Assembly (NCBI GenBank): GCA_022360095.1
Contig: JAKSDK010001506.1
Coordinates: 1 to 64,000 of the forward strand
Source of the DNA: Phycisphaerales bacterium
Lineage (GTDB): Bacteria; Planctomycetota; Phycisphaerae; UBA1845; UTPLA1
Direction: 5' to 3'
Length of the DNA stretch: 64,000 nucleotides
The number at the start of each line of letters is the position of its first letter. Position 1 is the first letter of the stretch. This document shows, piece by piece, positions 51,480 to 59,863 of this stretch. The notes beneath the pieces were generated by a model, which searched no databases, was not told the DNA's origin, and was given only the letters and a program-made list of their open reading frames with translations. The position numbers were made by a program, and so were the translations under genes.

Positions 51480-52532
51480 CTATTCCGACGGCGCCGAACG
51501 GCATCCCATGACGTCCTTTTTGAAGAAACGAGTCTCCAAAGACCGAATGTAGGACGTCCAATCGCTTTCACCGTCCTTGGCGCCATCGATCGCCGCAAAA
51601 CCGATATTCAATTTCGCGTCGATGTTGTCCAGGTAATGAACCACAAACGCCTCCAGACAGGCAGGCAGCTTGGGGCTGCCAAACTCGTACTGACCGTGGT
51701 GCGACAGCACGATATGAATCAAGAGGTTCCGCAAGTCCGGCGGGAACGGCTCCTCGCTCTCGCGCTCAACTTCCCTGATTTTTCGATCAATCCAAATGGC
51801 CGCCTGCGTAATATGCCCAACGAGCTGACCCTCCGTCGAGTACGCAAAATTGGTGTCATAAGTCAATTCCGCCGTCTTGCCGATGTCGTGCAGGAAAATT
51901 CCCGCCAACACCAAATCGCGGCTGACCTCGGGGTAGTGGCTGTCAGAGTCATCTTGTTTGCCGAAAATCCGGGTCGCCAGCTCGAGCAGACTGCACGTAT
52001 GCTCCAAAAGCCCCCCGATGTAGGCGTGATGATTCTGAATCGCGGCCGGGGCCTTCTTGAAACCTGTCACGATCGTCTCATCCTGCACAAATGCTTTGAT
52101 GAGCTTCAGAAGTTCCGGACTCTTGATCGTTCGCAACACGGAAAGGACACGTTGCCACATGTCCTCGATATCGTGCCGAGTTCTGGGTAGATAATCGCCG
52201 ACGTCGATCTGATTTGGAGCCACCGCCTGCATCGCGTCGACGATCACTTGCAAGGTGCCCTTATAGCTTTCCACCCTGCCACGAATCCGCAGGAAACCGC
52301 CGTCGGCAATTTGGTCGAACTGCGCCTGGGTCGCCTGCCAGACTCTCGCCAACAACTGTCCACTGCGATCCGCAAACACCATATGAATGTAAAGGCTTCC
52401 GCTCGTCGTCGTCCGCAGGTCCTTCTGCGAAATCATGAAGACCGCGTCTTCCAAGGTTTCCCCGGGCTGAAGTTGATCGATGAAACGATGAGAATAGGCA
52501 GCCGATCGCTTTTGGGCGGTAGTCATGGGCAT
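51480..52532 (-). CDS. YhaM-family 3'-5' exoribonuclease (OB-fold plus HD domain)
   Basis: The 350-residue protein has an N-terminal OB fold (LYIHMVFADRSGQLLARVWQATQAQFDQI...GRVESYKGTLQVIV) and a C-terminal HD domain (GGLLEHTCSLLELA; FLHDIGKTAEL; HIVLSHHGQYEFGSP). This order and length match YhaM, a Mn-dependent 3'-5' exonuclease of RNA and single-stranded DNA. Metal-binding His and Asp residues are present. ATG 52532 is used; ATG 52526 fits the weak GAGCAGG site equally well. It is first in a minus-strand unit with the DUF3857 pair, 20 bases upstream of the next start. Confidence 0.85.
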   Translation of the reverse strand: MPMTTAQKRSAAYSHRFIDQLQPGETLEDAVFMISQKDLRTTTSGSLYIHMVFADRSGQLLARVWQATQAQFDQIADGGFLRIRGRVESYKGTLQVIVDAMQAVAPNQIDVGDYLPRTRHDIEDMWQRVLSVLRTIKSPELLKLIKAFVQDETIVTGFKKAPAAIQNHHAYIGGLLEHTCSLLELATRIFGKQDDSDSHYPEVSRDLVLAGIFLHDIGKTAELTYDTNFAYSTEGQLVGHITQAAIWIDRKIREVERESEEPFPPDLRNLLIHIVLSHHGQYEFGSPKLPACLEAFVVHYLDNIDAKLNIGFAAIDGAKDGESDWTSYIRSLETRFFKKDVMGCRSAPSE

Positions 52533-52671
52533 CCTGCTCGCACAATGTTACAGGTAACATTCCGGCTGTGAACCGGCAAGATAATCATTGAGTATACTCT
52601 TCATCCGAAGTGATGTCACGTGACTTGATTTGTCCATCCGACGATGGGCTGTGATTCCCCGCTCCGTCTAT

Positions 52672-52704
52672 AAAAAAAGACCAGTCGGCTCATACCGACT
52701 GGTC
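52672..52704 (-). terminator. Factor-independent terminator of the PilZ gene
   Basis: Read on the minus strand, GACCAGTCGG pairs perfectly with CCGACTGGTC around a six-base loop, and seven T residues follow. It begins 30 bases after the PilZ stop at 52734. This is the clearest intrinsic terminator in the window. Confidence 0.9.
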
Positions 52705-52733
52705 CCGCCTCTCTCCATACCCGAACTTTGTTT

Positions 52734-53195
52734 TTAGGCTTTATTCACGGTCGCGAAGGGTTGGTTGAAGATTCCGAAAATCCGAGCCGTCTCCCATCGG
52801 CGCCCAAGCGATTCGACCGGCTGACTCTTGCGATGATTGGATAGGATTTCTCGGGGATCAAACAGGTCTGCACTCATGCCGCGGCTTTGCAGAAAACGAA
52901 TGCCGAGTCGAGTGACGCCGCTCTCTTGATTTCGAACGTTGACAACCAGACCCGTCTCGCTGCGCCGAATCGGAATTTCACCATCTTCGTTGTTCTGAGG
53001 AAACTCAAAATTCAAATCAAGGTATTGACCCAACAAAGGTGCATCATAGGCAGTCGTCAACACGGCAGCGCCGCCCGAGGAAAGATCGAGCAAATGGGCC
53101 GGCGTCTCTTCTTCCACACCTTCAGCCGAAAACGTGACCGGAACAAAAGCTTCCGTTCGCGGGTCCTGTCGTCGTTCAATGCCGTCAATATTCAT
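52734..53195 (-). CDS. PilZ-domain protein (c-di-GMP binding)
   Basis: The 153-residue protein starts at ATG 53195 (GAGG upstream). The c-di-GMP motifs are intact: ERRQDPRTE (RxxxR) at the N-terminus and HLLDLSSGGAAV (D/NxSxxG) about 30 residues later, followed by the PilZ barrel (LDLNFEFPQ; GLVVNVRNQESGVTRLGIRF). There are no other domains, so it probably acts as a stand-alone c-di-GMP receptor on a partner. It is monocistronic, with its own terminator. Confidence 0.88.
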   Translation of the reverse strand: MNIDGIERRQDPRTEAFVPVTFSAEGVEEETPAHLLDLSSGGAAVLTTAYDAPLLGQYLDLNFEFPQNNEDGEIPIRRSETGLVVNVRNQESGVTRLGIRFLQSRGMSADLFDPREILSNHRKSQPVESLGRRWETARIFGIFNQPFATVNKA

Positions 53196-53531
53196 GGCTA
53201 ACCTCGCTCTCAGTCGGCCTTCATTGGGCCGCCGCTGACATGACCGAGTCGAATTCCTCATCGGGCGAGGCCGCATAGCTGTTTACATAAATACATCTCA
53301 CGAGTCGCATTGAGAACCGCGAACGGGCCGGTCATGTCGGAGGTAAACTCCGGTCCATGCACGAGTTTCTCCAGATCAATCCGATAATCTCCGGACTATC
53401 AGTGATCCCTGCCGGACAAAAGCCCCGGCGGCAAAAAACCTCCGTCTCCCCCAAGCTTGAAATTAACGCCAAGACATGGCCTAATGGCGGCTTTCGAAGC
53501 CATACCCATATGAATGCCGAGGTACATGACG
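53196..53531. other. Divergent intergenic region, PilZ/proS
   Basis: The 336 bases contain the promoters of both genes but no clear consensus pair. A GGCTT-TCG-AAGCC hairpin (about 53491-53503) lies about 30 bases before the proS start. I find no T-box specifier or antiterminator. Small frames in this stretch do not resemble proteins. Confidence 0.45.
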
Positions 53532-55325
53532 ATGCGCTGGTCCGAATTCCTGATTCCCACAACGAAAGAAACCCCAAAAGATGCGACCGCACCCTCGCAC
53601 AAGCTGATGCTGCGCACCGGACTGGTTCGACAACTCGCCGCCGGCATCTATTCCTATCTCCCGCTCGGCTATCGCTCCCTGCGGAAAATTGAACGCATCG
53701 TCCGAGAGGAAATGAACCGTGCCGGGGGGATTGAACTGCACATGCCGGTGTTGCAGCCGATTGAAATCTGGGAACAGACGGGCCGAACCGCTGCGATGGG
53801 CGACGTGCTGCTCCGGCTCGGCGGACCGGAGGGCGACTGGCGAACCCAAACCGTTCTCGGACCCACGCATGAAGAGGTCATCACGGACATTTCACGAGCC
53901 TATCTGAACAGCTACAAGCAACTGCCTGTCAATCTCTATCAGATCCAGGTCAAGTTCCGCGGAGAAGCCAGGCCCAAGTCCGGCGTCCTGCGTACGCGTG
54001 AGTTTCTCATGAAGGACGCCTACAGCTTTCACGCAGACATCGAAAGCCTCGACGAAGGCTATCAGAAAATGTACGACGCCTACTGCCGTATCTTCTCGCG
54101 CTGCGGGCTCCCGTACGTCGCCGTTGAAGCGGAGAGCGGCGCCATCGGCGGTGACGCTTCACACGAATTCATGGTGCTGACCGATGCCGGCGAAGACCTC
54201 GTCGCGCTGAGCGAGAACAACGACTACGCCGCCAACACGGAACGCGCGACATGTGCCCCCATCCCGCAGGACGAGAGCGAAATGAAGCCGGTGGAAGAGG
54301 TGCACACGCCTGATCAAAAGACGATTGACGAGGTCACGGCATTTCTCGGCACCAAACCCGAACAGATGATCAAAACGCTGATCTATGTCGAAACGTCAAA
54401 AAATCAAAACGATAAAACGTCAAAAAATCAAAACGTCAAAAAGTCAAAACCGGTCGTCGTCCTGGTGCGGGGAGACCATGAGGTGAACGACAACAAGCTC
54501 AACCGTGTCGCCGAAGCTTCGCTTGAGCTTGCCGATGACCAGACGATCAAACAACTGACCGGTGCCGACGTCGGCTTCGCCGGGCCGCACTCGCTCAAGG
54601 ACTCGCATCGGCTCATCGTCGATCAGGCCGTGGCCGTCTTGCGCAACGGCGCCACCGGGGCCAACAAGACCGACTATCACGTCAACAACCTCAACCCCGT
54701 ACGAGACTTTCCATTGACGGGAGACCACGTCACCGTCGGCGACGTACGGACCGTCACTGACAACGATGCCTCCCCCACCGGCAGTGGCTCCACGATTCGA
54801 CTTCGCAAGGCCATCGAAGTCGGCCATGTCTTCAAACTCGGCAGCAAATACAGCGAGGCCATGAAGGCCACATACCTCGACCCGAACGGCAAGGCACGCC
54901 CTCTCATCATGGGTTGTTATGGCATCGGCTTGAACCGGATCATGGCCTCGGCCATTGAGGCGCATCATGACGACAACGGCATCCTCTGGCCGATGTCCAT
55001 CGCGCCGTTCGAGGTGCTGATCGTCGCCCTCGATCCTCGCGACGAGAACGTCATGGCGACCGCGGGCAAGCTTCACGACGAGTTGGAAGCAGCGGGCCTG
55101 GACGTACTCTTCGACGACCGTGACGAACGCGCCGGATTCAAATTCAAGGACGCCGACCTGATCGGGGTCCCCCTTCGCATCACCATCGGGCGCAAAAGCC
55201 TGGCCGACGGCGTCGTCGAACTCAAGGCCCGTGACAGCGAGAGTCTTGAGAAGCTCGCTCCCGAGGCCGTCAAAGACAAAGCCGTCACGTTCGTCCGATC
55301 CGGTTTGGAAAAACTGATGCCTTAA
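53532..55325 (+). CDS. proS: Prolyl-tRNA synthetase (bacterial type, with editing domain)
   Basis: From ATG 53532 (GAGG nine bases upstream; MRWSEFLIPTTKETP matches the family start) the protein has 597 residues. Class II motif 1 is in the LRTGLVRQLAAGIYSYLPLG/RIVREEMNRAGG region, motif 2 is VKFRGEARPKSGVLRTREF, and motif 3 is GCYGIGLNRIMAS. The INS editing domain lies between motifs 2 and 3 (LGTKPEQMIKTLIYVE...VLVRGDHEVNDNKLNRV), followed by the anticodon-binding domain. Residues about 285-306, inside a beta-hairpin of the INS domain, are a low-complexity Lys/Asn/Ser/Gln stretch encoded by an 8-nt tandem array. It charges tRNA-Pro in the cytoplasm. Confidence 0.96.
   Translation: MRWSEFLIPTTKETPKDATAPSHKLMLRTGLVRQLAAGIYSYLPLGYRSLRKIERIVREEMNRAGGIELHMPVLQPIEIWEQTGRTAAMGDVLLRLGGPEGDWRTQTVLGPTHEEVITDISRAYLNSYKQLPVNLYQIQVKFRGEARPKSGVLRTREFLMKDAYSFHADIESLDEGYQKMYDAYCRIFSRCGLPYVAVEAESGAIGGDASHEFMVLTDAGEDLVALSENNDYAANTERATCAPIPQDESEMKPVEEVHTPDQKTIDEVTAFLGTKPEQMIKTLIYVETSKNQNDKTSKNQNVKKSKPVVVLVRGDHEVNDNKLNRVAEASLELADDQTIKQLTGADVGFAGPHSLKDSHRLIVDQAVAVLRNGATGANKTDYHVNNLNPVRDFPLTGDHVTVGDVRTVTDNDASPTGSGSTIRLRKAIEVGHVFKLGSKYSEAMKATYLDPNGKARPLIMGCYGIGLNRIMASAIEAHHDDNGILWPMSIAPFEVLIVALDPRDENVMATAGKLHDELEAAGLDVLFDDRDERAGFKFKDADLIGVPLRITIGRKSLADGVVELKARDSESLEKLAPEAVKDKAVTFVRSGLEKLMP
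54386..54449 (+). repeat. Octamer tandem array inserted in frame in proS
   Basis: Seven contiguous 8-base units with consensus CGTCAAAA (54394-54449) are preceded by a related TGTCGAAA. Because 8 bases read in three frames give 24 bases, the encoded peptide repeats every eight residues (TSKNQNDK then TSKNQNVK). The A-rich, Lys/Asn-rich composition contrasts with the surrounding GC-rich gene. Confidence 0.85.
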
Positions 55326-55331
55326 CGTTTC

Positions 55332-55994
55332 TCAGCGTCGGGACCGTCGGATGAGCGCGATCGCACCGAAGCTGAGCAAAGCCCACGTCGACGGCTCCGG
55401 AATGTTGATAATCCGAATCGCCGTGCCACCACTTGTCCCGTTAGATCCTTCGATAACGCCGTTCCCCGCGACATCGAAAGTCGGAATCGGAACAGCAAAG
55501 TCGTCCTGCGCAAATTCGTTCGCGCCCACAACAAACTCGACAAGGGAAATGTTGGTGTCCCCCTGCAACTTCTCTTTCGTCAGCGCAAAGCTGAAGAGAT
55601 CGAATGTGCCGTCCTCACCACCGATGAAATTATAATGACGTCCGTCGGTCATCAGGTCCGGCGCATCGCCGCCTATGCCGTTAAGTCCCGTTTGAGTAAA
55701 AGGACTCAGGTTGGTCCAATTATCCGCGGACAGCTTGCCGCTATCCTCGAGGGAACCGCGAAGATCAATCGCGAAGCCCAACCAAGCCGTCTGATCGACA
55801 TTCGCCTTGGCGACGATGTCAAACGTCGAGTTCGATGGACCGGCGGCCGTGTCGACGACCAATTCCAGGATCTGACCGGGCCCGCCATGAAGTCCGTCTG
55901 CCGTTTCAAACCAAATCTGATTGCCCAGGGCGTTGGCCGCTGAGGCCGACACCAGAACGGCCGTCGCAATGAGCGCTGTTTTTGTGGTCTTCAT
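55332..55994 (-). CDS. PEP-CTERM secreted protein, downstream copy of a tandem pair
   Basis: The 220-residue protein has a signal peptide (ALIATAVLVSASAANALG), a beta-sandwich body that begins IWFETADGLHGGPGQILEL, and the sorting signal NIPEPSTWALLSFGAIALIRRSRR. It is a clear paralogue of the gene immediately upstream, aligned over its whole length. GGAGGAG precedes the ATG. Its stop lies 6 bases from the proS stop on the opposite strand. Function unknown; presumably an exosortase substrate at the envelope or in the matrix. Confidence 0.88.
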   Translation of the reverse strand: MKTTKTALIATAVLVSASAANALGNQIWFETADGLHGGPGQILELVVDTAAGPSNSTFDIVAKANVDQTAWLGFAIDLRGSLEDSGKLSADNWTNLSPFTQTGLNGIGGDAPDLMTDGRHYNFIGGEDGTFDLFSFALTKEKLQGDTNISLVEFVVGANEFAQDDFAVPIPTFDVAGNGVIEGSNGTSGGTAIRIINIPEPSTWALLSFGAIALIRRSRR

Positions 55995-56027
55995 CTTCTT
56001 TTCTCCTCCTCGTAATCGTTTGCCTCT

Positions 56028-56693
56028 CTAACGTCGTCCCCGCCGAATCAGCGCGATCGCGCCGACGCTGAGCAACGCCCACGTGGACGGCTCGGGAACG
56101 TTGGTAATCCGAATCACCGCCCCGCCGCTCGTACCTGCAGACCCCAAGATCACGCCGTTCCCGGCAACGTCAAAACTCGGAATCGGGTCAACGAAGCTGT
56201 CCTGTCCAAACTCTAGGTTGCCGACAACAAACTCAACAAGGGAAGTGTTGTTGTCGCCCTGCAACTTCTCCTTCGTCAAGGTGAAGCTGAAAAGATCAAG
56301 CGGGCCCCCGACCGTACCACCGAAAAGGCGGTAAGATCCGCCCGTCATAAGTGCAGGGGCGCTTCCACCGACACCGTTGGTTCCAGTCGAGATAAAGGGG
56401 CTGATGTTGATCCAGTTGTCGGCCGAAAGCTTGCCCGCGTCCGCCGGATCACCGACGAGATCAACCGCATATTGAAACCAGCCCGGATTCCCGGAGGGGA
56501 CATTCGCCTTGGCGACGATGTCGAACGTCGTGCTCGTCGCGCTGTCGGCCGTGTTGATCGTCAACTCGAGAATTTGACCCGGCCCGCCATGGAGGCCGTC
56601 GGCCGTCTCGAACCAAAGCTGATTCGTCTGGGCGATTGCCATCGATGCAGACGGCAGGACCGTCGCGACAAGCGCTGCTCTTATCACCCCCAT
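56028..56693 (-). CDS. PEP-CTERM secreted protein, upstream copy of a tandem pair
   Basis: The 221-residue protein has a signal peptide (ALVATVLPSASMAIAQ), the same LWFETADGLHGGPGQILEL opening as its downstream neighbour, and the signal NVPEPSTWALLSVGAIALIRRGRR. The LTKEKLQGDNNTSLVEFVVG block is shared almost unchanged, so the pair arose by tandem duplication. GGAAGGAG precedes the ATG. A TTGGTT-N17-TATAAT promoter lies 58 bases upstream, and the 33-base gap to the next gene suggests co-transcription. Confidence 0.88.
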   Translation of the reverse strand: MGVIRAALVATVLPSASMAIAQTNQLWFETADGLHGGPGQILELTINTADSATSTTFDIVAKANVPSGNPGWFQYAVDLVGDPADAGKLSADNWINISPFISTGTNGVGGSAPALMTGGSYRLFGGTVGGPLDLFSFTLTKEKLQGDNNTSLVEFVVGNLEFGQDSFVDPIPSFDVAGNGVILGSAGTSGGAVIRITNVPEPSTWALLSVGAIALIRRGRR

Positions 56694-56751
56694 TCTTCTG
56701 ATCTCCTTCCTCTCTCAAAAGGTAGGATGGCTTTGCCGAACTCGACAGCTG

Positions 56752-56780
56752 ATTATACCCGATGCGAAGTCCACAACCAA
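56752..56780 (-). promoter_or_regulatory. Candidate housekeeping promoter for the tandem PEP-CTERM genes
   Basis: On the minus strand TTGGTT (56775-56780) and a perfect TATAAT (56752-56757) are separated by 17 bases. The -10 lies 58 bases before the start codon. Confidence 0.45.
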
Positions 56781-56866
56781 ACTCGGGCGCAAGATGATGT
56801 ATACCTGATGGGTAGGCGTCGCAAAGCCTGCCGCCTTGCATTTGATGGGTGCAAAAAAATCCCGGG

Positions 56867-56895
56867 TTGGACCGGTCGTCCGCTCCGGCTATAGT
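56867..56895 (+). promoter_or_regulatory. Candidate housekeeping promoter for the PQQ-like lipoprotein operon
   Basis: TTGGAC (56867-56872) and TATAGT (56890-56895) are separated by 17 bases. The -10 lies 46 bases upstream of the ATG at 56942. It is back to back with the leftward promoter of the PEP-CTERM pair. Confidence 0.5.
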
Positions 56896-56941
56896 ACGCG
56901 TCTCGTTACCTTTAAATCAGATACAAAAGATGGAGTTCACG

Positions 56942-58261
56942 ATGAAATCGCCGAATCCCTCTCCCGCCGAATCGATGTCACGCTCACTGATCTGTTCGCT
57001 CGCGCTGGGTGCGTTGCTGACCACCGGATGCGCTTCCAAGTCCGCCTGGCGGCAATGGGGCGGACCGCAACGTGACTTTACCGTCGAGACCGTCGGGCTC
57101 GCTCAGAAGTGGCCTGATGAGGGCCCCACGAAGCTCTGGAGCCGGGAACTCGGCGACGGCTACTCCAGCATCGTCAGCAACGGACACACGTTGTACACGA
57201 TGTACCGCGGCGATGATGATCACGAAGTGGTCGTGGCGCTGGACGCGAAGTCGGGCAAAACCCGTTGGGAATACAAATACCCGGCGCCGTACATTGAATT
57301 CGAAACGGACGAAATCGACGAAGAAACCGGCAAAAAGAAAATCGAAAAACAGACCACCCAATTCGGCTCCGGCCCGAATTCCACACCGCTGCTCGTCAAT
57401 AACCGGCTTTACACCATCGGCTTCACCGGCAAGATGAAATGCCTCAGCGCCAACAGCGGCAAACTCATCTGGTCGCAGGATCTCTACAAGGATATGAACG
57501 GCTCCTATCTCAGGTTCGGTTACGCGGCGAGTCCGATCGCCTACGGCAAGAACGTCATCGCTCTCGTCGGCGGTGTGGGAAACGGCGTGGTCGCCTTCGA
57601 CCAGAAGACGGGAGCTGTGGACTGGAAAAGCACCGATTTCGACATCAGCTATTCCTCACCCATCCTGATCAAGGTCGCCGGAAAAGACCATCTCGTCGCA
57701 TACATGAGTGAGAAGCTCATCGGCATCTCCCCGGAAACCGGCGAATTGCACTGGAGCATCGGGCACAAGAACCGTTTCGGCTCAACCATCTGCACGCCTG
57801 TCTGGTGTCCTGGCAATATTCTGTACTTCGTCACCGGCGGAGACACGGCAGGTGGCCGAGCGATCCGACTCGACCGCACGGGCTACAAAGTCACGGCCCA
57901 GGATGTCTGGTCCAACAAGAAACTCCAGGGCGGCTTGAACAATGCCGTTCGAATCGGCAATCATCTCTACGGGCCGGCCGGCGGACGAAAGCCGTTCATG
58001 GTCGCCTTCGACACCAAGACCGGCAAGATCGCCTGGCGCCAGCGGGATCTCGACAAGATCAAAGCCATCTATGCCGATGGCAAGCTCATTCTCCTCGACG
58101 GCGACGGTCATCTGATGCTGGCCACGGCCGACGCCGACGGGCTCGAGATTCATTCCAAGGCCAAGCTGCTGGAAAAAGAGGCCTGGACGACGCCGACTCT
58201 GGTCGACACCAAGCTCTATCTGCGCGACCGAAAAACGATCATGGCGGTGGACCTGGGCTAG
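56942..58261 (+). CDS. PQQ-like beta-propeller lipoprotein
   Basis: From ATG 56942 (GGAG six bases upstream) the protein has 439 residues. A lipoprotein signal ends LGALLTTGC. The body is a PQQ/WD-like propeller: WRQWGGPQRDF, VVALDAKSGKTRWEYKY, MKCLSANSGKLIWSQDLY, VVAFDQKTGAVDWKS, LIGISPETGELHWSIG, MVAFDTKTGKIAWRQRD, where xxDxKTGKxxW is the blade signature. No quinoprotein dehydrogenase active site is evident, so it is probably a BamB-like or structural propeller on the envelope. It is immediately followed by the GT87-like gene (TAG then ATG). Confidence 0.87.
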   Translation: MKSPNPSPAESMSRSLICSLALGALLTTGCASKSAWRQWGGPQRDFTVETVGLAQKWPDEGPTKLWSRELGDGYSSIVSNGHTLYTMYRGDDDHEVVVALDAKSGKTRWEYKYPAPYIEFETDEIDEETGKKKIEKQTTQFGSGPNSTPLLVNNRLYTIGFTGKMKCLSANSGKLIWSQDLYKDMNGSYLRFGYAASPIAYGKNVIALVGGVGNGVVAFDQKTGAVDWKSTDFDISYSSPILIKVAGKDHLVAYMSEKLIGISPETGELHWSIGHKNRFGSTICTPVWCPGNILYFVTGGDTAGGRAIRLDRTGYKVTAQDVWSNKKLQGGLNNAVRIGNHLYGPAGGRKPFMVAFDTKTGKIAWRQRDLDKIKAIYADGKLILLDGDGHLMLATADADGLEIHSKAKLLEKEAWTTPTLVDTKLYLRDRKTIMAVDLG

Positions 58262-59857
58262 ATGTCCACCTCCTCGACGCCTGACGACGCGCAGCTCGCC
58301 CCAGGTCGGGCCCACTATCAATACACGCTGCTCGGCCAGTTCGACGAGCGAATATTAAGCACCGTGGCCGCGCGATGGGTCCTGGCCGTGCTGCTTGGGA
58401 TCGCGCTGATCGTGCCGTCCGTGCAATCCGTCATCAAGATTCAAGAAACCAAAGCCGCCTTTGCGCGTGAGGGAGGAGAACGGCAGCGCACCGCATTAGG
58501 CCGCTGGCTTCCGACCGCGAGACTCCTGGCCGATCCCAACAACAAAGAAGACCCCTACGGCTATGGACATTGGATGCCGACGTCGCCGATGGTCCTGTTG
58601 TCGCTCGTCCCCCTTTCCATGCTCGGTTACGCCGGGGCCGGGGCCGTGTGGGCCACGCTCAAAGTCGGCGGGTTCCTGGTCGCCATGACGTTTCTGATCC
58701 GCAGCCTTGGCCGCAACACGTTTGCGGTGCCGGTCGGCGTTCTTCTAGCCGCGGGCCTTTTTTCGATCCGCCCGATTGTGTCCGACCTGCAGCACGGCAA
58801 TTTGAACATTTTCGTCGTGATCTGGCTCGCATTTGCATGGGGGCTCTACATACGCAAAAGGGATTTCTGGGCCGGCATCTTCGTCGCGCTGGCGATCGTC
58901 ACCAAGCTGACCCCCGCGCTGGCCCTCGTCTATTTCGTCTATCAACGCGCTTGGCGCGTCTGCACCGGGATTTTGGTCGGCTGCCTGCTGCTCTTCATTG
59001 TGATCCCAGGTTTGCTGATCGGCTTCGAGCAAAACCAGATTTATCTCGAATCCTGGTTTGACACGCTCGTCGCGCCATTCACGCTGCACGGTTACGGCGT
59101 GCTCCATATCACGAACCAGTCACTATACGGGGTCGGCCTTCGCCTGCTGTCCAACGCCGGGATCCTGGCCGTCGAATCCATGCCGACCGAGGACATCATG
59201 AATACGGGGATGGATAACATGGCCCGCCCGGCAACGGATTCGGGACGGCTGATGCGACCGATACTCGTCCTGCCTGTCGCCCTCGCGCTGGCATGGTTCT
59301 GTCGGTGGCGACCGGCGACGTTGTTTCGTCGTCGGCAACTGATGGAGTGCGTGACCGCCCTGCTGGTCCTCGCATTGGCCAGCGCCTTCATGTGGCACGC
59401 CCATCTCGGCCGAGTCGCCACAATCTTTCTCGTCGCCGTTTCGGCGCTGGCCATGGTATCGTTGGTCAGTCTGCGATTTGCTCGGAGCATTCCGTCACGA
59501 AACGACCCTCGACTGCTACTCGAGTTTGGCCTGGTGCTGATCGCCATGCTCCTATTGAGTGAACGGACATGGAAGCATCACGCGACCACGCTGCCCATCA
59601 TTTTTCTGGGCGTCTGGTACACGCTGACATGTGTTCGTTTTTCAGACAAGTTCAGGGCATGGTTCGTGGCCGGGCTCATCGCCCAGCTTCTTCTTCTGGT
59701 AGGCAGCACCGAGGCCCTGGTGACCGATCGGATCGCCGACCTGTTGCTGGATGGCGGCGTGTTTTGCTGGGGACTCGTCTTGTGTTTCGTTCAGATCGGC
59801 ATCCTGCTCGCGACGTTGAATCGTCGGCAGCAGGCGAACGATGCGATGATGGAATGA
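58262..59857 (+). CDS. GT87-like (DUF2029) membrane glycosyltransferase
   Basis: The 531-residue protein has about ten hydrophobic helices. SDLQHGNLNIFVVIWLAFAW is the family's QxGNxN-type motif, and VTKLTPALALVYFVYQRAW corresponds to the conserved K-P/T-P segment. These fit the GT87/DUF2029 polyprenyl-phosphate-mannose-dependent transferases, which add sugars on the outer face of the inner membrane. The acceptor is unknown. It starts on the base after the lipoprotein stop, so the two are translationally coupled. It converges on the next gene, whose stop lies 6 bases away. Confidence 0.78.
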   Translation: MSTSSTPDDAQLAPGRAHYQYTLLGQFDERILSTVAARWVLAVLLGIALIVPSVQSVIKIQETKAAFAREGGERQRTALGRWLPTARLLADPNNKEDPYGYGHWMPTSPMVLLSLVPLSMLGYAGAGAVWATLKVGGFLVAMTFLIRSLGRNTFAVPVGVLLAAGLFSIRPIVSDLQHGNLNIFVVIWLAFAWGLYIRKRDFWAGIFVALAIVTKLTPALALVYFVYQRAWRVCTGILVGCLLLFIVIPGLLIGFEQNQIYLESWFDTLVAPFTLHGYGVLHITNQSLYGVGLRLLSNAGILAVESMPTEDIMNTGMDNMARPATDSGRLMRPILVLPVALALAWFCRWRPATLFRRRQLMECVTALLVLALASAFMWHAHLGRVATIFLVAVSALAMVSLVSLRFARSIPSRNDPRLLLEFGLVLIAMLLLSERTWKHHATTLPIIFLGVWYTLTCVRFSDKFRAWFVAGLIAQLLLLVGSTEALVTDRIADLLLDGGVFCWGLVLCFVQIGILLATLNRRQQANDAMME

Positions 59858-59863
59858 CCTCGA

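Noticed and set aside
53196..53531. T-box leader upstream of proS
   Set aside because: No specifier loop, no T-box core sequence and no terminator/antiterminator pair could be seen.
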